NCBI GenBank assembly: GCA_002786025.1
Contig: NHNW01000014.1
Location: forward strand, 310,001-374,000
Source of the DNA: Zasmidium citrigriseum
Taxonomy: Eukaryota > Ascomycota > Dothideomycetes > Mycosphaerellales > Mycosphaerellaceae
Direction: 5' to 3'
DNA: 64,000 nucleotides
How positions within the stretch are numbered: position 1 is the first letter of the stretch; each line of letters opens with the position of its first letter. The notes beneath the pieces were generated by a model that was given only the letters and a program-made list of their open reading frames with translations, was not told where the DNA came from and searched no databases. Shown one piece after another: positions 30,882 through 42,600 of the stretch. The translations under genes and the position numbers were made by a program.

Positions 30882-31582
30882 GGCGAGAGGGAATTGAGTG
30901 TAAGTGATGTTCGTCTGCAAGTTTGGAGTCTCTCACAAGTTTGGGGTGAAGTGACTCCTCAGCGAAAGCTCTGGCCATCAGGCGATCTTTTTGTACGCCC
31001 TTCGACATCACCACAGCTCTTCCATCTTCTCCATCAATGTCTCATGATTACAGGTGTACATGAATCAGCATTTCTCGTATACTTCCAATAGCGCAGAATT
31101 CGCATTCGGTCGAGAGAAGCTTCCAAGAGCAAGGTGCTGTTGCACTGTGTCACCGGCATGGACGAATACGAACCCAGCATCTCGGGCAGGGGAAGCTTCT
31201 ATCCAGCTCTTGTAATGGGAAGTCTTTTCCTTGGAAACGGCAGGAACGATGCCGTGCAAGACAAGCCTGCAGAAAGCGTTGACGAGATCATCTGAGACCG
31301 ACAGCAGTCGCGCTCAAACGAATCTCAATTCTTGAAGCAACGCCGAGTGCATTGTGATGACTTCTCGTGAGAGTGTACCGTTTCCTGTGTAACGCAGCAT
31401 CAGAAGCTTGAAACGACGCCTCGGCCGCCCTGGTGCCTTGCATCACCGCTTAGATCACCTTACCAATGATGCACGAGCCGGGGAGTAAGGCTTGAAGGGC
31501 ATATAAAGCTCCAGACGACCTCTGCAGTATCTCGAGCTTCGACGGAGACAACGATCCTCAGAAAGCTCAGGAAGCCTCAAAG
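30882..31582. other. divergent intergenic region
   Basis: About 700 bases between the methyltransferase and the secreted DUF7907-like gene, which point away from each other. A TATA box lies near the right end at 31501. No gene of its own recognised. Confidence 0.5.
31501..31508 (+). promoter_or_regulatory. TATA box of the secreted DUF7907-like gene
   Basis: ATATAAAG, 75-82 bases before the ATG at 31583, on the right strand and at a usual distance. Confidence 0.6.
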
Positions 31583-32261
31583 ATGAAGCTGTTCGCCACA
31601 TGTTTCGCCTTCACGGCTCTCGCCACGGCAGCGCTCAACACAACCCAGATGTACAAGCTGCAAACCAAAGTCAAAGGCGATCCAACCGGCAAAGAAGCCT
31701 ACAACGACCTCTGCCTGTACGTTCCCCATGGAGCCTCTTCGCTCTCGACTCCCTTCCCACCCCTTCTCAAGTACTCGACATCCACTAACCCCCATCCACA
31801 GAACAAGCTACCACACCGGCGCCGGCCAAAGCGACGTAGTCTTCACCAGCAACTGCACAGCCGGCAGAAACGGCTTCCTCAACGCAACAAACACCACAAC
31901 AGCTCCTTCCTACGGCGGCCCTAGCGACGTCTACAACCAACTCTTCGACTTCGGAAACGACTTCCCCTGGGGTCTCGTGATGGTGCCTTACGCCACATTC
32001 TACGCCAACTGGCAGCCCGTGGAGGTCAACGCCGGCGTTGGTGGGGATGAGTATACGGTTTCGGGGTTCTTTATCAATGAGACTGGACTCCAGTGGACCA
32101 GCACTCCGACTGCGATTGGGTCGTCTACCGATCAGTTTGGCGGGTGGTTGATTTGTGATTGGTGGCATGGTGCTGTTCAGTTGTTTTTTAGGCTTGGGGG
32201 ACGGTATCCGTCGACGCCGAGTAGTTGTGCGGATGTGTATCTCGTGCCGCGGTATTTCTGA
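31583..32261 (+). CDS. secreted DUF7907-like protein
   Basis: Two exons (31583-31716 and 31802-32261) with an 85-bp intron encode 197 residues. The signal peptide is MKLFATCFAFTALATA. The mature protein has the features I associate with the fungal DUF7907 secreted family: YNDLCLTSYHTGAGQSD, GFLNATN, a PWGLVMVPYATFYANWQPV block and the terminal FGGWLICDWWHGAVQLFFR. Several N-glycosylation sites are present (NTT, NCT, NAT, NET). Four cysteines are visible in the mature part. Function of the family is not known. Family naming is from memory, so secretion is firmer than the DUF number. Confidence 0.78.
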
Positions 32262-32372
32262 TGGAGTTTCGTAGCAATGGACTTGGGAAGGCGGCGGGAT
32301 GGCTTGGTATGATAAGACGATTCTTGCGCGCTATTCATGCTCTCGTCGACAGTCGTAATCGGGCAGATCAGC

Positions 32373-33793
32373 TCAGGCAGTTGCTTTCTCCTGCTCTTTC
32401 GGCGCCTCCTCCTCTTTCTTTTCAGTCTCCTGTCCAACGTTCTCCAGCTCAGCCAATCTCGCCCTCGTCTTCTCCGCCTCTTCTGCCTCCTTCTTCTCCC
32501 GCTCTTCCCTCTCCTTCGCCTCGGTCTTCTGCTTCTCGGCGTTCTCAAGAGCCTCCAGCTCATCTTCAACTTCCACATCATCCACTCCCTCTGCGCCGAC
32601 TTCATTGATGGCCTGTCCGATCTCATCGACATTCATCATCTCTTCCCTCAACCCATCCATGACATCCTGAACCTTCTCCACGCCGCCGGTCTGCGCATTC
32701 AGACTCTTCAAAGTCTGGCCTGAAGCTTCCATGACCTTGACAATTTCCACCTGGTCTGCTGCTTGTTCGATCTTGGCGTACACGTCTTCGAGTTGAGCCA
32801 GTGTCGCAGTCCGTTGCTGTAGTGTGGTATCGGCCATCTTCTTCTGCCGGAGAGCATTCTTCGCAGCCGAGACTTGCTTATTCGAAACCGCCGTTCGGGC
32901 AGTGATATCCAGCTGCGCAATTCGAGCCGTAAGCTGCTCAACCTGAGGCTCCATAGCCGAAATCAACGTCCTTAGCGAAGCGATCGACTTATCCTCCGCC
33001 GTAATACCCGCCGGCAGCGCCTCTCCCGGAGCGTTAAACTTAACAACCCCGGAAGCTGCATCATAAGCCACAGCACTCCGATCCCTCTTCAAATGCAAGA
33101 GCAGCACATCCAAATCCCTCCCACTCAACCTCTCCACGCCCACCTCCTTCGCAAAAGCCTTATTGAATAAATCCTTCGAAAACACCCTCCCCGTATTCCC
33201 CATCGCGACCTTCCCCGCCTCATCAACAACTTTCTTCGCCGCCTCTTCCACATTCCCAATAACCACAAACTCCCCTCGAACCAAGCGATCCTCCTCACTC
33301 CCATCCCCAAGAACGCCCAACTGTCTCAGTCCCCATTTGAACACCTCTCCAACACTCGGCACCCGCACCCACCTCTTAACATAAACACTCTCGCTCTTCT
33401 CCAGAAACTCCTTCAGCGGTATCAACTGCCCAGACTTCACCGCATCCTCCACCACAGCGCCCAGCGCCAGCGGGCGCCCAAATTCTTGTGTCTGCAAAGC
33501 CTTCACCAGCTCTTCTCCACTGTGTAATAGGAATCTCTCGTTCCCTTGTCCCGGGGATGGGATTAGACCTTCTTGCGCCGCGGAAGAGAGCGCCCGTAGC
33601 CAGGCGGAGGAGTTGGCGGTGTAGCCATCGGGGTTTGAGGATCTTTGGTAGCGGAAGTCGGAGTAGAGGGAGGCTAGGCGGGATTGACTGCGAGGTGTTA
33701 GGGTAGTCCAAGGTGGTGTCGGGAGAAGGGTGGGCTTCACCTACGGAAAGCTTCGTCGTGAGTTCGGAGGAACTCGAGAAGCTGGCTCGTCAT
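32373..33793 (-). CDS. CHM7: ESCRT-III-related protein CHM7 (CHMP7)
   Basis: CHM7 is the ESCRT-III adaptor that senses nuclear-envelope holes and recruits SNF7. Two exons (33793-33741 and 33687-32373), with a 53-bp intron, give 455 residues. The short first exon (MTSQLLEFLRTHDEAFR) supplies the start, and the longer in-frame reading without it is wrong. The N-terminal half is the winged-helix region. From about residue 230 to the end is a Snf7-type helical domain: ISAMEPQVEQLTARIAQLD, VSAAKNALRQKK, then LEDVYAKIEQAADQVEIV. The tail is an extreme Glu/Lys helix (EKQKTEAKEREEREKKEAEE). It is convergent with the secreted gene to the left. Confidence 0.88.
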
Positions 33794-34043
33794 GGTCTTG
33801 TATTCGTGGTGTTTGCAGGACAATGTAGGGGCGAGAGAGGGGGGAGGTTCGCGATGCGAGGTGGGTTGGTGGGGTGAGGACAGGAAGTAAACAAAGCTGA
33901 CGTCTAGCGTAAAGTTTCAAGTATCACGCGGCATAGCGGAGGATCACATGCGCGCCAAGACCAAACACGATCGCTTGATGACCAGTAGTTGTAGTGTACA
34001 CGCTTTTACTTCTGACACTTATTGACGTTCTTCGTAGTTACAT

Positions 34044-35822
34044 CTAATGACCATGACCATCATCCTCGCCGCCTCTCTGCTCAGGGTCCAATTTGATCAG
34101 GGTATCGATTCTCATGATGGCCACACACGCTTCTACCGCAGACTTGAGCTGCTTGACCTTGCTCATGCTTGGTTCAAGTACACCAGCCTTGACGCAATCC
34201 TGCACCTTGCCCTTTGCAAGATCGAGACCGTAGTTCTTGTAGCCCTTCGCCTTGGCAAGCGCCTTAGCATCCCGGTCAAGCACATCCTGTGTCGACGCTC
34301 GCTGTGGCGAAGGTGGTACTCCGTTGGCGGGCGCTGGAGGATGTGCTGAGGCCGGCTCTGATGTGCGTTGCGAGAGGGCGTGGCGGGATCGCAGTTGAGC
34401 GACGAGCTCAGAGCTGTCTTTTGCGGCGTTGACTGCGAGGGTGGTCGGGACGACGAGGAGCGAAGCAGCGAAAGCACCGATGGCGAGTTGTTCTCTTGAT
34501 CCAACACTTGTCGCCCACTCCTCGAGGTAGATGTGCAGGGCAGTCTCGACGGCTCCTCCTCCTGGAACGATACGACCAGACTCAAGGGTGCGCTTGACTG
34601 CGGAGAGCGAATCGTGGACTGATCGCTCCATCTCGTCAAGCGAGTACTCGTTGGCTCCGCGAAGAATGATCGAGGCGGCGGTGTGAACCTTGGGACCCTT
34701 GACGAGAATGCACTCATCGTCTGAGATCCGCTCCTGAGTAACCTCCTTCGCCTCTCCCAGTGCCTTGGGATCGAACACTTCGTCGCCGGTGTTGATGTCC
34801 GCCAAGGTGCTGATCATAGTTGCGCCGGTTGCCTTCTCTATCCGCCTGAGGTCCTCCTTCTTACATCTCCGCACAGCCATCGCTCCCTTCTCAACGAAAT
34901 GCTTGAGGCACAAGTCATCGATACCCTTGGTCGTGAAGATCACATTTGCGCCCGCCTTGAGAATCATCTCAACTCGCTCCGTGACCAAGGTTGCTTCCCG
35001 CTCACGAATCTTCTCCAGCTGTGCAGGGTCGTCAATGACAACATTCACGCCCATCTTCAATCGCTCCTTCTGCAAGTTCATGTCCAGGATTGCAACCTTC
35101 GCGTCCATGATCCTCGTCTTCATTGCTTGTGAGGCAACAGTGCAGTTCAGAGCGTATCCCTTCACCAATACCGACTCCGTCGCACTCTTGCCATGTGCCT
35201 TCAGAACGTTGACTGCCTTGACTGGGTACTTGACCTCGTTTCTGGCGTTCGTAGTCTTGACACTGGTGATAGCATCCACAACCATGTTGGCGAAGAAATC
35301 CGAATCGGCGCCAATGATCTTGCTGCTCATGCTCGTCTTCGCAATGTTGATCAAGCTCTCACGTCCCAAAGTCTCCACCTTGGTGCTGACATTCTCGTTC
35401 ATGTATCTTACAGCTTCTCGTAGCGCCAACCTGTAGCCGGTGATGATGGTGGTTGGGTGTATCCGCATCTTCATGAGCTCATTTGCTCGTCTCAACAGTT
35501 CCGCCGCAATGAGGACCACACTGGTCGTTCCATCTCCGACTTCCTTATCCTGCTGTTGTGCGAGGTCGACGAGGATCTTGCCGGCGGGGTGCTCGACGTT
35601 GAGGAGGGAGAGAATGGTGGCTCCGTCGTTGGTGACTGTCACATCACCAATATCGTCGACCATCATCTTGTCCAGGCCGCTAGGTCCGAACGACGACTTG
35701 ACGATGTTGGCGATGGCTTGCGTAGCGAGGACATTTTGATCGCGAATGTCTGCGCCGCTGATCTTCTGGCCTCCCAGGAAGAGAGTGCCCTGGTTGCGTG
35801 GTTGATCGAAGATGCCTGCCAT
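34044..35822 (-). CDS. CCT1: T-complex chaperonin subunit alpha
   Basis: CCT1/TCP-1 alpha is one of eight subunits of the cytosolic chaperonin that folds actin and tubulin. Intronless, 592 residues. Signatures: [30 protein letters not shown], the ATPase GDGTTSVV, and VPGGGAVE in the equatorial domain. The C-terminus is GGEDDGHGH, a CCT1-type tail. It is about 30 residues longer than yeast CCT1. The extra length lies at residues 486-515, an Ala/Pro/Ser-rich segment ([19 protein letters not shown]) between HALSQ and the conserved KNYGLDL. No GT-AG pair of usable size explains it as an intron. All catalytic residues are intact. Confidence 0.97.
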   Translation of the reverse strand: MAGIFDQPRNQGTLFLGGQKISGADIRDQNVLATQAIANIVKSSFGPSGLDKMMVDDIGDVTVTNDGATILSLLNVEHPAGKILVDLAQQQDKEVGDGTTSVVLIAAELLRRANELMKMRIHPTTIITGYRLALREAVRYMNENVSTKVETLGRESLINIAKTSMSSKIIGADSDFFANMVVDAITSVKTTNARNEVKYPVKAVNVLKAHGKSATESVLVKGYALNCTVASQAMKTRIMDAKVAILDMNLQKERLKMGVNVVIDDPAQLEKIREREATLVTERVEMILKAGANVIFTTKGIDDLCLKHFVEKGAMAVRRCKKEDLRRIEKATGATMISTLADINTGDEVFDPKALGEAKEVTQERISDDECILVKGPKVHTAASIILRGANEYSLDEMERSVHDSLSAVKRTLESGRIVPGGGAVETALHIYLEEWATSVGSREQLAIGAFAASLLVVPTTLAVNAAKDSSELVAQLRSRHALSQRTSEPASAHPPAPANGVPPSPQRASTQDVLDRDAKALAKAKGYKNYGLDLAKGKVQDCVKAGVLEPSMSKVKQLKSAVEACVAIMRIDTLIKLDPEQRGGEDDGHGH

Positions 35823-36180
35823 GGCAGGCTATTGGGGCGTGTGAAGGCTTTTCGAGTGGGAGGGTTTCGGCCTGCCGGTCTCAGCAATGGGCAGTATCGT
35901 TCAAGAAGGCCGCAAGGTTCTTGGGAGTATTGTTGAGTGGTGGTTGTGGTGATATCAAGGCAACATGAAATTTCTCGCAGCTGTCTCGCGTCGTCTGCAG
36001 AAACACACGCGATCAGAGCTGCGAGACGGAGGTTAGCGGGGAGCTCAACTAATTATTAACTAATACTTTGATTGAGGGAATTCCCTCGGTTTCGGGTTGG
36101 AGATCGCGGCTTTACGCGAGACGCGTCCTCCCAACTTGACCGTTCTGTCCTCGATCTTCGCATGTCAACACTACTGCAAG
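35823..36180. promoter_or_regulatory. divergent promoter, CCT1 and POL32
   Basis: This 358-base gap serves two divergent genes. It contains an AT-rich patch (AATTATTAACTAATACTTTG) at about 36051-36070 and no other recognised site. Confidence 0.5.
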
Positions 36181-37671
36181 ATGGCACAAGACTACACTGA
36201 GTGGCTGGCGGTAAACGTCCTGAATGAGCAGCAAAATGTAAAAATCGCCACCATACTCACTATCGGCCATGCTAACGACATTCCAGGTCAACTATCGCAA
36301 CTTGAGCAGGGCACTGAAAGTCCACTCCAACATTGCCAAGCAGTGAGAGAAGACAGGAGATCTGGAATCGCGGTGCAGGCACTGACATGAAGCAAGGATG
36401 CTATACGACTTCCATCATAAACAGAATACCAAGAAGCCCGGCAGCGTACATGCTACATATCTGATCACTGGAACAAAGCGACCCGTACAGACCAACGGTA
36501 CACAAAGTCAAGAAGATGGCGAGGACACGGTCATGCAGAGCAGCCCGCCTCTTCCGAGCAGCTCAATCCCTCAACCAGACAACGAAGCGGTAGCCACGAC
36601 CCCCATACGGTCGATCATACTGGTAAAGGAAGAGCACCTGGACAAAGCAAAAGAGCTGTTCGAGACGATGACGAGTATACACATCTACAGCTTGCAAGCG
36701 AACGGATTGAACGACTTTCAGCCATTGACGGACTGCAACCGCCGAGTCGCAGCCGAGTACGCCTCTGAAGACCCTTTGAAAGAGTGGAAGAAGTATGGCA
36801 CAATTCAGAATCCCAGTGTCAAGAGAAAGACAAGGAAGGGAGGTCCTCCACCAGCAGCTCCGGCCGTCAAGCCGGAGCCTGTCAAGGCCAAAGCGGCTGC
36901 TGCAGCAGCAAAGACAAGTGCTGCAGAGATCAAAGAGACTGCCCGACCGTCTTCGAAAGGATCCGGTGCTCATGCGCAACCTGAAGGAACGAGTAAGCCG
37001 GCTCCGAGCAAGAAAGAAGCATCGAGCATCTTCAAATCATTTGCCAAAGGGGCTGCCAAACCGAAGAAGACAGATTCTCAGCAAAGCTCGGCAGCTGCAT
37101 CTCCAGCTCCTCCACCACCAGAGACTGATGATGTACCAATGACTGGATTTTCTGACGATGATATGGATGACGACGATGCTGGCAGTGGACTGCCTGAGGA
37201 AGAAACCAAAGCCCCATCGGGGAAATCGAAGAAGGAGCGCGAGGCTGAGCTTAAGGCTATGATGGACGTGGAAGACGAGCCAATGGAAGATGCAGACACT
37301 CCCGCAGCGGATGAAGAAAAGCACGACGAAGGCGCTATCGACAAGGCTGATTCACAACCTAAGGAAGAGCCCAAGGAGACCGTGACTGTTGAGAATGGTC
37401 GACGACGGGGCAGGAGAAGAGTAATGAAGAAGAAGACTGTCAAGGACGAGGATGGATATCTTGGTAAGCTGCAACCCGCTCCTGTTCGAGTAGTCTTACT
37501 AACACATTTGCAGTCACAAGAGAGGAGGCCGCGTGGGAATCGTTCTCAGAAGAAGAGCCAGCGCCGAAGAAGCCCAAAGTTCAAGCTCCATCCTCCAACA
37601 AACCTTCCGCGGGCAAAAAGGGGGCCAAGGCTGGCCAGGGCAACATCATGTCGTTCTTCTCGAAGAAGTGA
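36181..37671 (+). CDS. POL32: DNA polymerase delta subunit POL32 (Cdc27/p66 family)
   Basis: POL32 is the non-catalytic subunit that tethers polymerase delta and zeta to PCNA for replication and lesion bypass. Four exons (36181-36237, 36287-36342, 36397-37463, 37514-37671) join in frame to 445 residues. The N-terminal winged-helix region holds VNYRNLSRALKVHSNIAKQM and LYDFHHKQNTKKPGSVHATY, characteristic of the family. The middle is Lys/Ala/Pro-rich and acidic by turns. The last eleven residues are a PCNA-interacting peptide, QGNIMSFFSKK. A textbook GCTAAC branch site precedes the first acceptor. Its 3' end lies 75 bases from the convergent GT8 gene. Confidence 0.92.
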
Positions 37672-37745
37672 TTGTTCACGCTTGACAATAACGCATCCGC
37701 TAATCGAACATATCTCGAACGCTCCAAACGCAATTCAAACCCCCA

Positions 37746-39143
37746 TCAAACATCACCACCAGTCCCAAAAGCCCCCACCGCCGTCGTGGTCGGACTAGCA
37801 TCACCCAACAGCCTACTCACCTCCCACTCCGTCTCCTTCTCCCAACCCGCCATCTCAGCCCCACAAACCGCCTTCCTCCTCTCCCTAAAATCCCCATACA
37901 AACCCTCCCAAACCTCCCGATCCGAGCAATCCTCCTCCATACTCCCCTCCATCTTACACTTCGGCCTCACCTCCTCCCACGTCTCCCTCAAACTGCCCGT
38001 CCAAGGCTTCCCCAACGGCCAATCACTAAAATGCACAAACTTCGCATCCCCCAACACCCTCTGCGCATCCCACTCCTCCCCGTCCGTCCCCAAATACGCC
38101 GCGTGCTCCTCTTTCCGAAACTCCCCCGTCACGAGCGCGTAATCTCTATGCGGGAGCACCATACAGCTCGACCCAAAAACATGATTCATGATATCCATAT
38201 CGAAATCTTCTTCTCCCCGATTCGCAATCGCATTCTGGATCCTCTCGTGCGAAGACACTGAAGGCGTGATAAGCGTTATGGCGTCGAAGAGCTCGTTCTC
38301 TAGCCAATATGCTCTCGGCATCGCGACGGGGGTGTTGGGGAGGAGGAAGAGTTCGTCCATGGGTCGGAGGATTGTGGAGTCGGAGTCGAGGGCTAGGACT
38401 CGTTGGTATTGCGTTTGGTTGAAGGCGAGGAGTTTTGTGAAGGAGTCGCCCCAGGTTGCGTCTTCTGAGGGTCTTTGTACGGTAATCGGTTGCAGGATGG
38501 CGCCGTACTTATCCCTCGCCTGTTGAAGAAGACGAGCTTCGATCGTATACGTCTCCGTCCCATTCTCTGTCCCCAGCGTATCACTCGGACTCCATTGATC
38601 CGAATGCAAAATCACCCTCTCAGCCTTCGCCCCTAACGCCCACAACCTCTCAACCATCATGACCGAATTACAAAGATACTCCGTATTCGTCGCATAAGTC
38701 ACATACGCGAAATCCCTCCACGTGGCGTTCTTCAACTCGAGTTCCACCTCCCCATCTCTCCAACCGCTGAAATGGAGATAACTCTCCCAGTGCGCGTTGA
38801 AATGTATTCGTCCACGACTTTGGGAGAACCACCAGAACAGTCCCACGAGCGTCGCGGCGAGGAGGAGCCTCTCGTGGGCTTTACTCCAGCGCCATCGGGG
38901 ACCCCAGGAACCTGCCGTTGAGGGGCCCATGGATTCGCGGGTTGACCAGCGGAAGGGTTGGGTTTCGAGGAGGGGGGAGCGGGATCCAGAACTGGTGCCA
39001 GAGCCAAGTCCAAAATATCCAGTGGAGGTATTACTTCTGCTAGGCGATTGAAACGTGCCACGACCGACCGAGAGCGAAGGCGAAGAAGGCGATGGAGGGA
39101 TCCATGTTCGGCCCAGGGATTTGGTTGTGTAGAGGGTCGACAT
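37746..39143 (-). CDS. type II membrane glycosyltransferase, GT8 / GNT1-like
   Basis: Intronless, 465 residues from the ATG at 39143. The frame upstream has no supported ATG. A Ser-rich cytosolic tail of about 90 residues is followed by one signal-anchor (LLLAATLVGLFWWF) and a lumenal catalytic domain. FAYVTYATNTEYLCNS opens the domain, and VLALDSDSTIL contains the DxD metal and nucleotide-sugar site. MNHVFGSSCMVLPHRDYAL and VHFSDWPLGKPW are conserved distal parts. This matches fungal Golgi glycosyltransferases related to GNT1 (N-acetylglucosaminyltransferase) and glycogenin-like GT8 enzymes. The donor sugar is not decidable here. Confidence 0.85.
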   Translation of the reverse strand: MSTLYTTKSLGRTWIPPSPSSPSLSVGRGTFQSPSRSNTSTGYFGLGSGTSSGSRSPLLETQPFRWSTRESMGPSTAGSWGPRWRWSKAHERLLLAATLVGLFWWFSQSRGRIHFNAHWESYLHFSGWRDGEVELELKNATWRDFAYVTYATNTEYLCNSVMMVERLWALGAKAERVILHSDQWSPSDTLGTENGTETYTIEARLLQQARDKYGAILQPITVQRPSEDATWGDSFTKLLAFNQTQYQRVLALDSDSTILRPMDELFLLPNTPVAMPRAYWLENELFDAITLITPSVSSHERIQNAIANRGEEDFDMDIMNHVFGSSCMVLPHRDYALVTGEFRKEEHAAYLGTDGEEWDAQRVLGDAKFVHFSDWPLGKPWTGSLRETWEEVRPKCKMEGSMEEDCSDREVWEGLYGDFRERRKAVCGAEMAGWEKETEWEVSRLLGDASPTTTAVGAFGTGGDV

Positions 39144-39649
39144 CTGACAAGTCCCTACGGCTATGACATGTGTCAAGTCAAGTCCCTCGTGAAGATCACA
39201 GTAAATCATAGGCTAGTAAAGGAGATAGCGACGGAAGCATGTGCATTGCTGACAGACGAAACGAAGGAATACGTTACTCTAAAATGGGAGACAAGGACAG
39301 TGCATACATACCGCATTGACATTTCCGCAAGATCGAGAACCTTTTCTTCTGGCTGTTCGATGATAAGAGAGATTGAGTTTCGATGCAAGGGCGAGCTGTC
39401 AGCAGTGACACGGAGGCTGTCGGACAGCGCGTCGCGGAATGTGCTTCAAGCAGGGAGCGTGCTTGATGGGGGCCAACCAGGCTAGCGACAAAAGCCGAAA
39501 ATACTCACTTGCAGAAAGGGTAGACTCTGCGAGATCTCTTTTCATCCGTTGGCTGAGAACCGGCGTCCAAACTCGTATTCTTCTTCTTTTCTCATTTGGG
39601 GGTATCGATGCTATTCTTACATTGCTTTTGTTTGTACAAGAATCCTCCA
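39144..39649. other. intergenic region between GT8 gene and TAO3
   Basis: About 500 bases with the GT8 promoter and the TAO3 3' flank. No gene recognised. Confidence 0.5.
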
Positions 39650-42600
39650 TCAGGGCTCGGCACTGAACGGCCCTGTTTCTCGCAGATAATTTGTGGGCAT
39701 CTTGGGTACTTTTGGACTCTTGCTCGCAGCTGCTTGTGCTCGCAAGGCGTCTCGCGCCTCTTTGTTCCCGCTGCTGCTCGTGAGCCTACGAATGCCGGAT
39801 TTGAGGGCTTTGAAGCCACCGCTTGGTTTGATGGTGTATTGTGGTTGATGATTATGTTCGTCAGCGGTGTGCGCTCGACTCATGGGCTCCTCGCCGTCTG
39901 AGAACGGCTCGGGCTCGGTGTCGTCGCCAGACGCCAGATCGTTATGCGCTCGCGAGGGATTCTTCATGCTCATGACCGGCGATGTTATCGATCGGTTGTG
40001 CATGCCGGGTCGGCTCGGAGGCAGAACGTTTTGAGCAAATGCGCCTGGATTCATGGGCTGCTCGCGAGGTGGTTGATATCGCAGCTCCGCAAAGCCCGTC
40101 TGGAACGAGGTGATGCTGGCATTGCGTTTGAGCGACCTATGCAAGATCGGTAGTGCCTGCTGGTCGTACAAGTTTTCTCGCTCGTCAACGTGGTGGTATC
40201 TTGTGATGCCGTTTGGTATCATCACTGAAGGTGACTCGCCTGGCTCTTCGAAGAAGTCATCGAGCGTGTCGAGCTTCTCAGCAAGTTCGCCGACATTGCT
40301 GTCCGCAACTCTCGTATCGTCTGACAGCATCGTCGCAGTGCGGTCGCTGAAGTAGGAGTCCTGGTAATCGTCCTTGTGAAACTCGATCTCTGGGGTCGAT
40401 GATGCAGTGTCTTGTACACCATTCATACCACCATAAGCCAAGGTGTAGAACACCGCGTGGACGTTCGTCCTTGTCTGGAGGGAATGGATCGCAGGCATTG
40501 GTATCGACCAGCCAGACTCCTCAGGGATGCCATACAAGCTCTTCGTGGTGTCGTATTCCTTGCGTGTCGCACGGCTCGAATGCGATCCAGCCATACTCAT
40601 GCGCAAGTGCTTGTTGTCCAATGGCGTACCAGTCATATCAATGACATTGTCAAGTACATCCAGTGCTTGCTGGCAATGTTCGGTCTGCAGGAGTCGCAGC
40701 AAGGGAGAGATGAGGTCTGGTCCTTGGCACGCTATTTCGGCCTTCCGCATATCGGTTTCCGGGATCATGACACAGAGTATCTGCATCGTCTTCACCTTGA
40801 ACCAAGCCGTCTGATTGTTCACCATGCCGAGCAAGAAGACCAGACTATGGAACTCTTGCGCAGGGAAGAACGTCGTGCGGATGGCCGTGATACACTGGAC
40901 GAGGAAGTCTTTCTCGATGCGGTACCTTCCTTGTGCAAGACCCTGCAACACACGTGAAAGGTTGACATGGTTCTGGCTTTCGGCAGCGAGTGAGAGCGTC
41001 TCCACCGATTCGAGGCATGACGGATCGCCATCGTCGTCGAAGTAGTGCAAGAATCGTGGTAAATTCGCAAGCACAGTGAACAGCAGTCGGTCGTCACTTC
41101 CCACAATGTCGCTGGATGGGAGCTTGATGAGCTTTTCCATGATCTGCAGAGAGCGGTCCATGGACTTGCTTGAGCGGACTCCCTTGTAGATGAGGGCGTG
41201 GACACCTTGGTAGCCACCTTCCCATTTCGCAGGGAAAGACTCTCTAAGGATCTTGAGGACAGCGGGGTCACTCAGATCCATCTTGGTCAGTAGCAGGTTG
41301 AGCATGCTGAGTCCTTCTTGATATTCTCGCTCAAAGATGGTGTCAAGGCAGGCGCATGTAGTCCAGAACATTTGAGGGTACTGCAGGAGGGCCAGTGGAT
41401 CCAATGCATCGATGATCGTTCGCAGTGTTGTCAGAATCTCCAGCGAGAAGATCAGGTAGTCGTGATTCTCGTCATCTGCGATGGTGTTGGAGAGGCGTGC
41501 CAGCATATCCGCCAACATCTTGGTATCGAGTGTCGTTGATACGCAACGGAACACTTGGAAGCTCCTGCAGGCGACGTGTCTGACTGCGCAAGAAGTCGCC
41601 CACTCCATCGTGACCTTGCCCCATTCTTCGCGGATGCCAGGATATGTGGTGGAGAAGATGCGCACCGCTTCGTCGACAACGTAGCCCATGGGTTCCGATA
41701 CAGCACGACTGTCCTCTTCTCCAGCGCGAACCTCGCTGTCAGTGTAAGACCACGCGATCTTGGGATCATGGCGGCGAACGAGCTCAATAAAGTCCTCAAT
41801 GGACTTCTTGTCGGGCTCCGTGCTGCCAGGGTCGATTTTCGAAATGACAAGCTCGTGGATGAGATGGACGAGCATCTCCCGTGCTTGGTCTTGCACAATG
41901 CTCACGTACTGGTCCCATTGCACCAGGATGACCTGCAGGAGCACAGGTAACTTCTCAGGCGGAAGTTGAAACGGCGATACAACCAGATCAACCAACAAGA
42001 TCATGCTCAGCTGGCCCAGTGAGAGCCCGTTCTGCTTGGCACCGCTTGGAAGCACATTCGTCAGATCTGCGATGTAAGGCAACGCGACCATATCGAGCGG
42101 AGGCGGAGATGCCTCACGACGCTCTGCAACCATGGTCTTTGGGCAGATGTGCATGAGCAAGTATTCCACGACTCGTGCGCCTGCAGGCGTCTTCGACAGG
42201 AACACCACGATCTGTTTGGCGAAGATGACAAAATTCTGCTCCTTCTTCTCCAGGCAGATGCGAATGATGAAGTCCAGCACTAGCTGCACGTTTCCTGCGT
42301 AGGGTCCAGTAGCCAGTGCTTGCCAAAGCGCTTGAATCTCATTGTGCAGGGTGATGCTGCTCTTGACGGTGATCTCGAACATGTTGACCAACAACATGTA
42401 CGATGTTGCTGTTGGGCCGCCATTGGGATCCAGCTGGAGCTCGATAGTCTGAATCCAAGGCAACATCCCAGAGACCATGTTGCGCTGGTGATCCGGCTCC
42501 AGTTCATTGAAGTACGCAGAGAATTCAGAGAACACATGGAAGGCAAGTTCGGGGTGTTGACTGGCCAGCCGCCGCGAGATCTCAAACTGTGCAAGCTTAT

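Noticed and set aside
34765..35436. 223-codon plus-strand open frame
   Set aside because: Antisense to CCT1; hydrophobic-looking only because it mirrors conserved codons.
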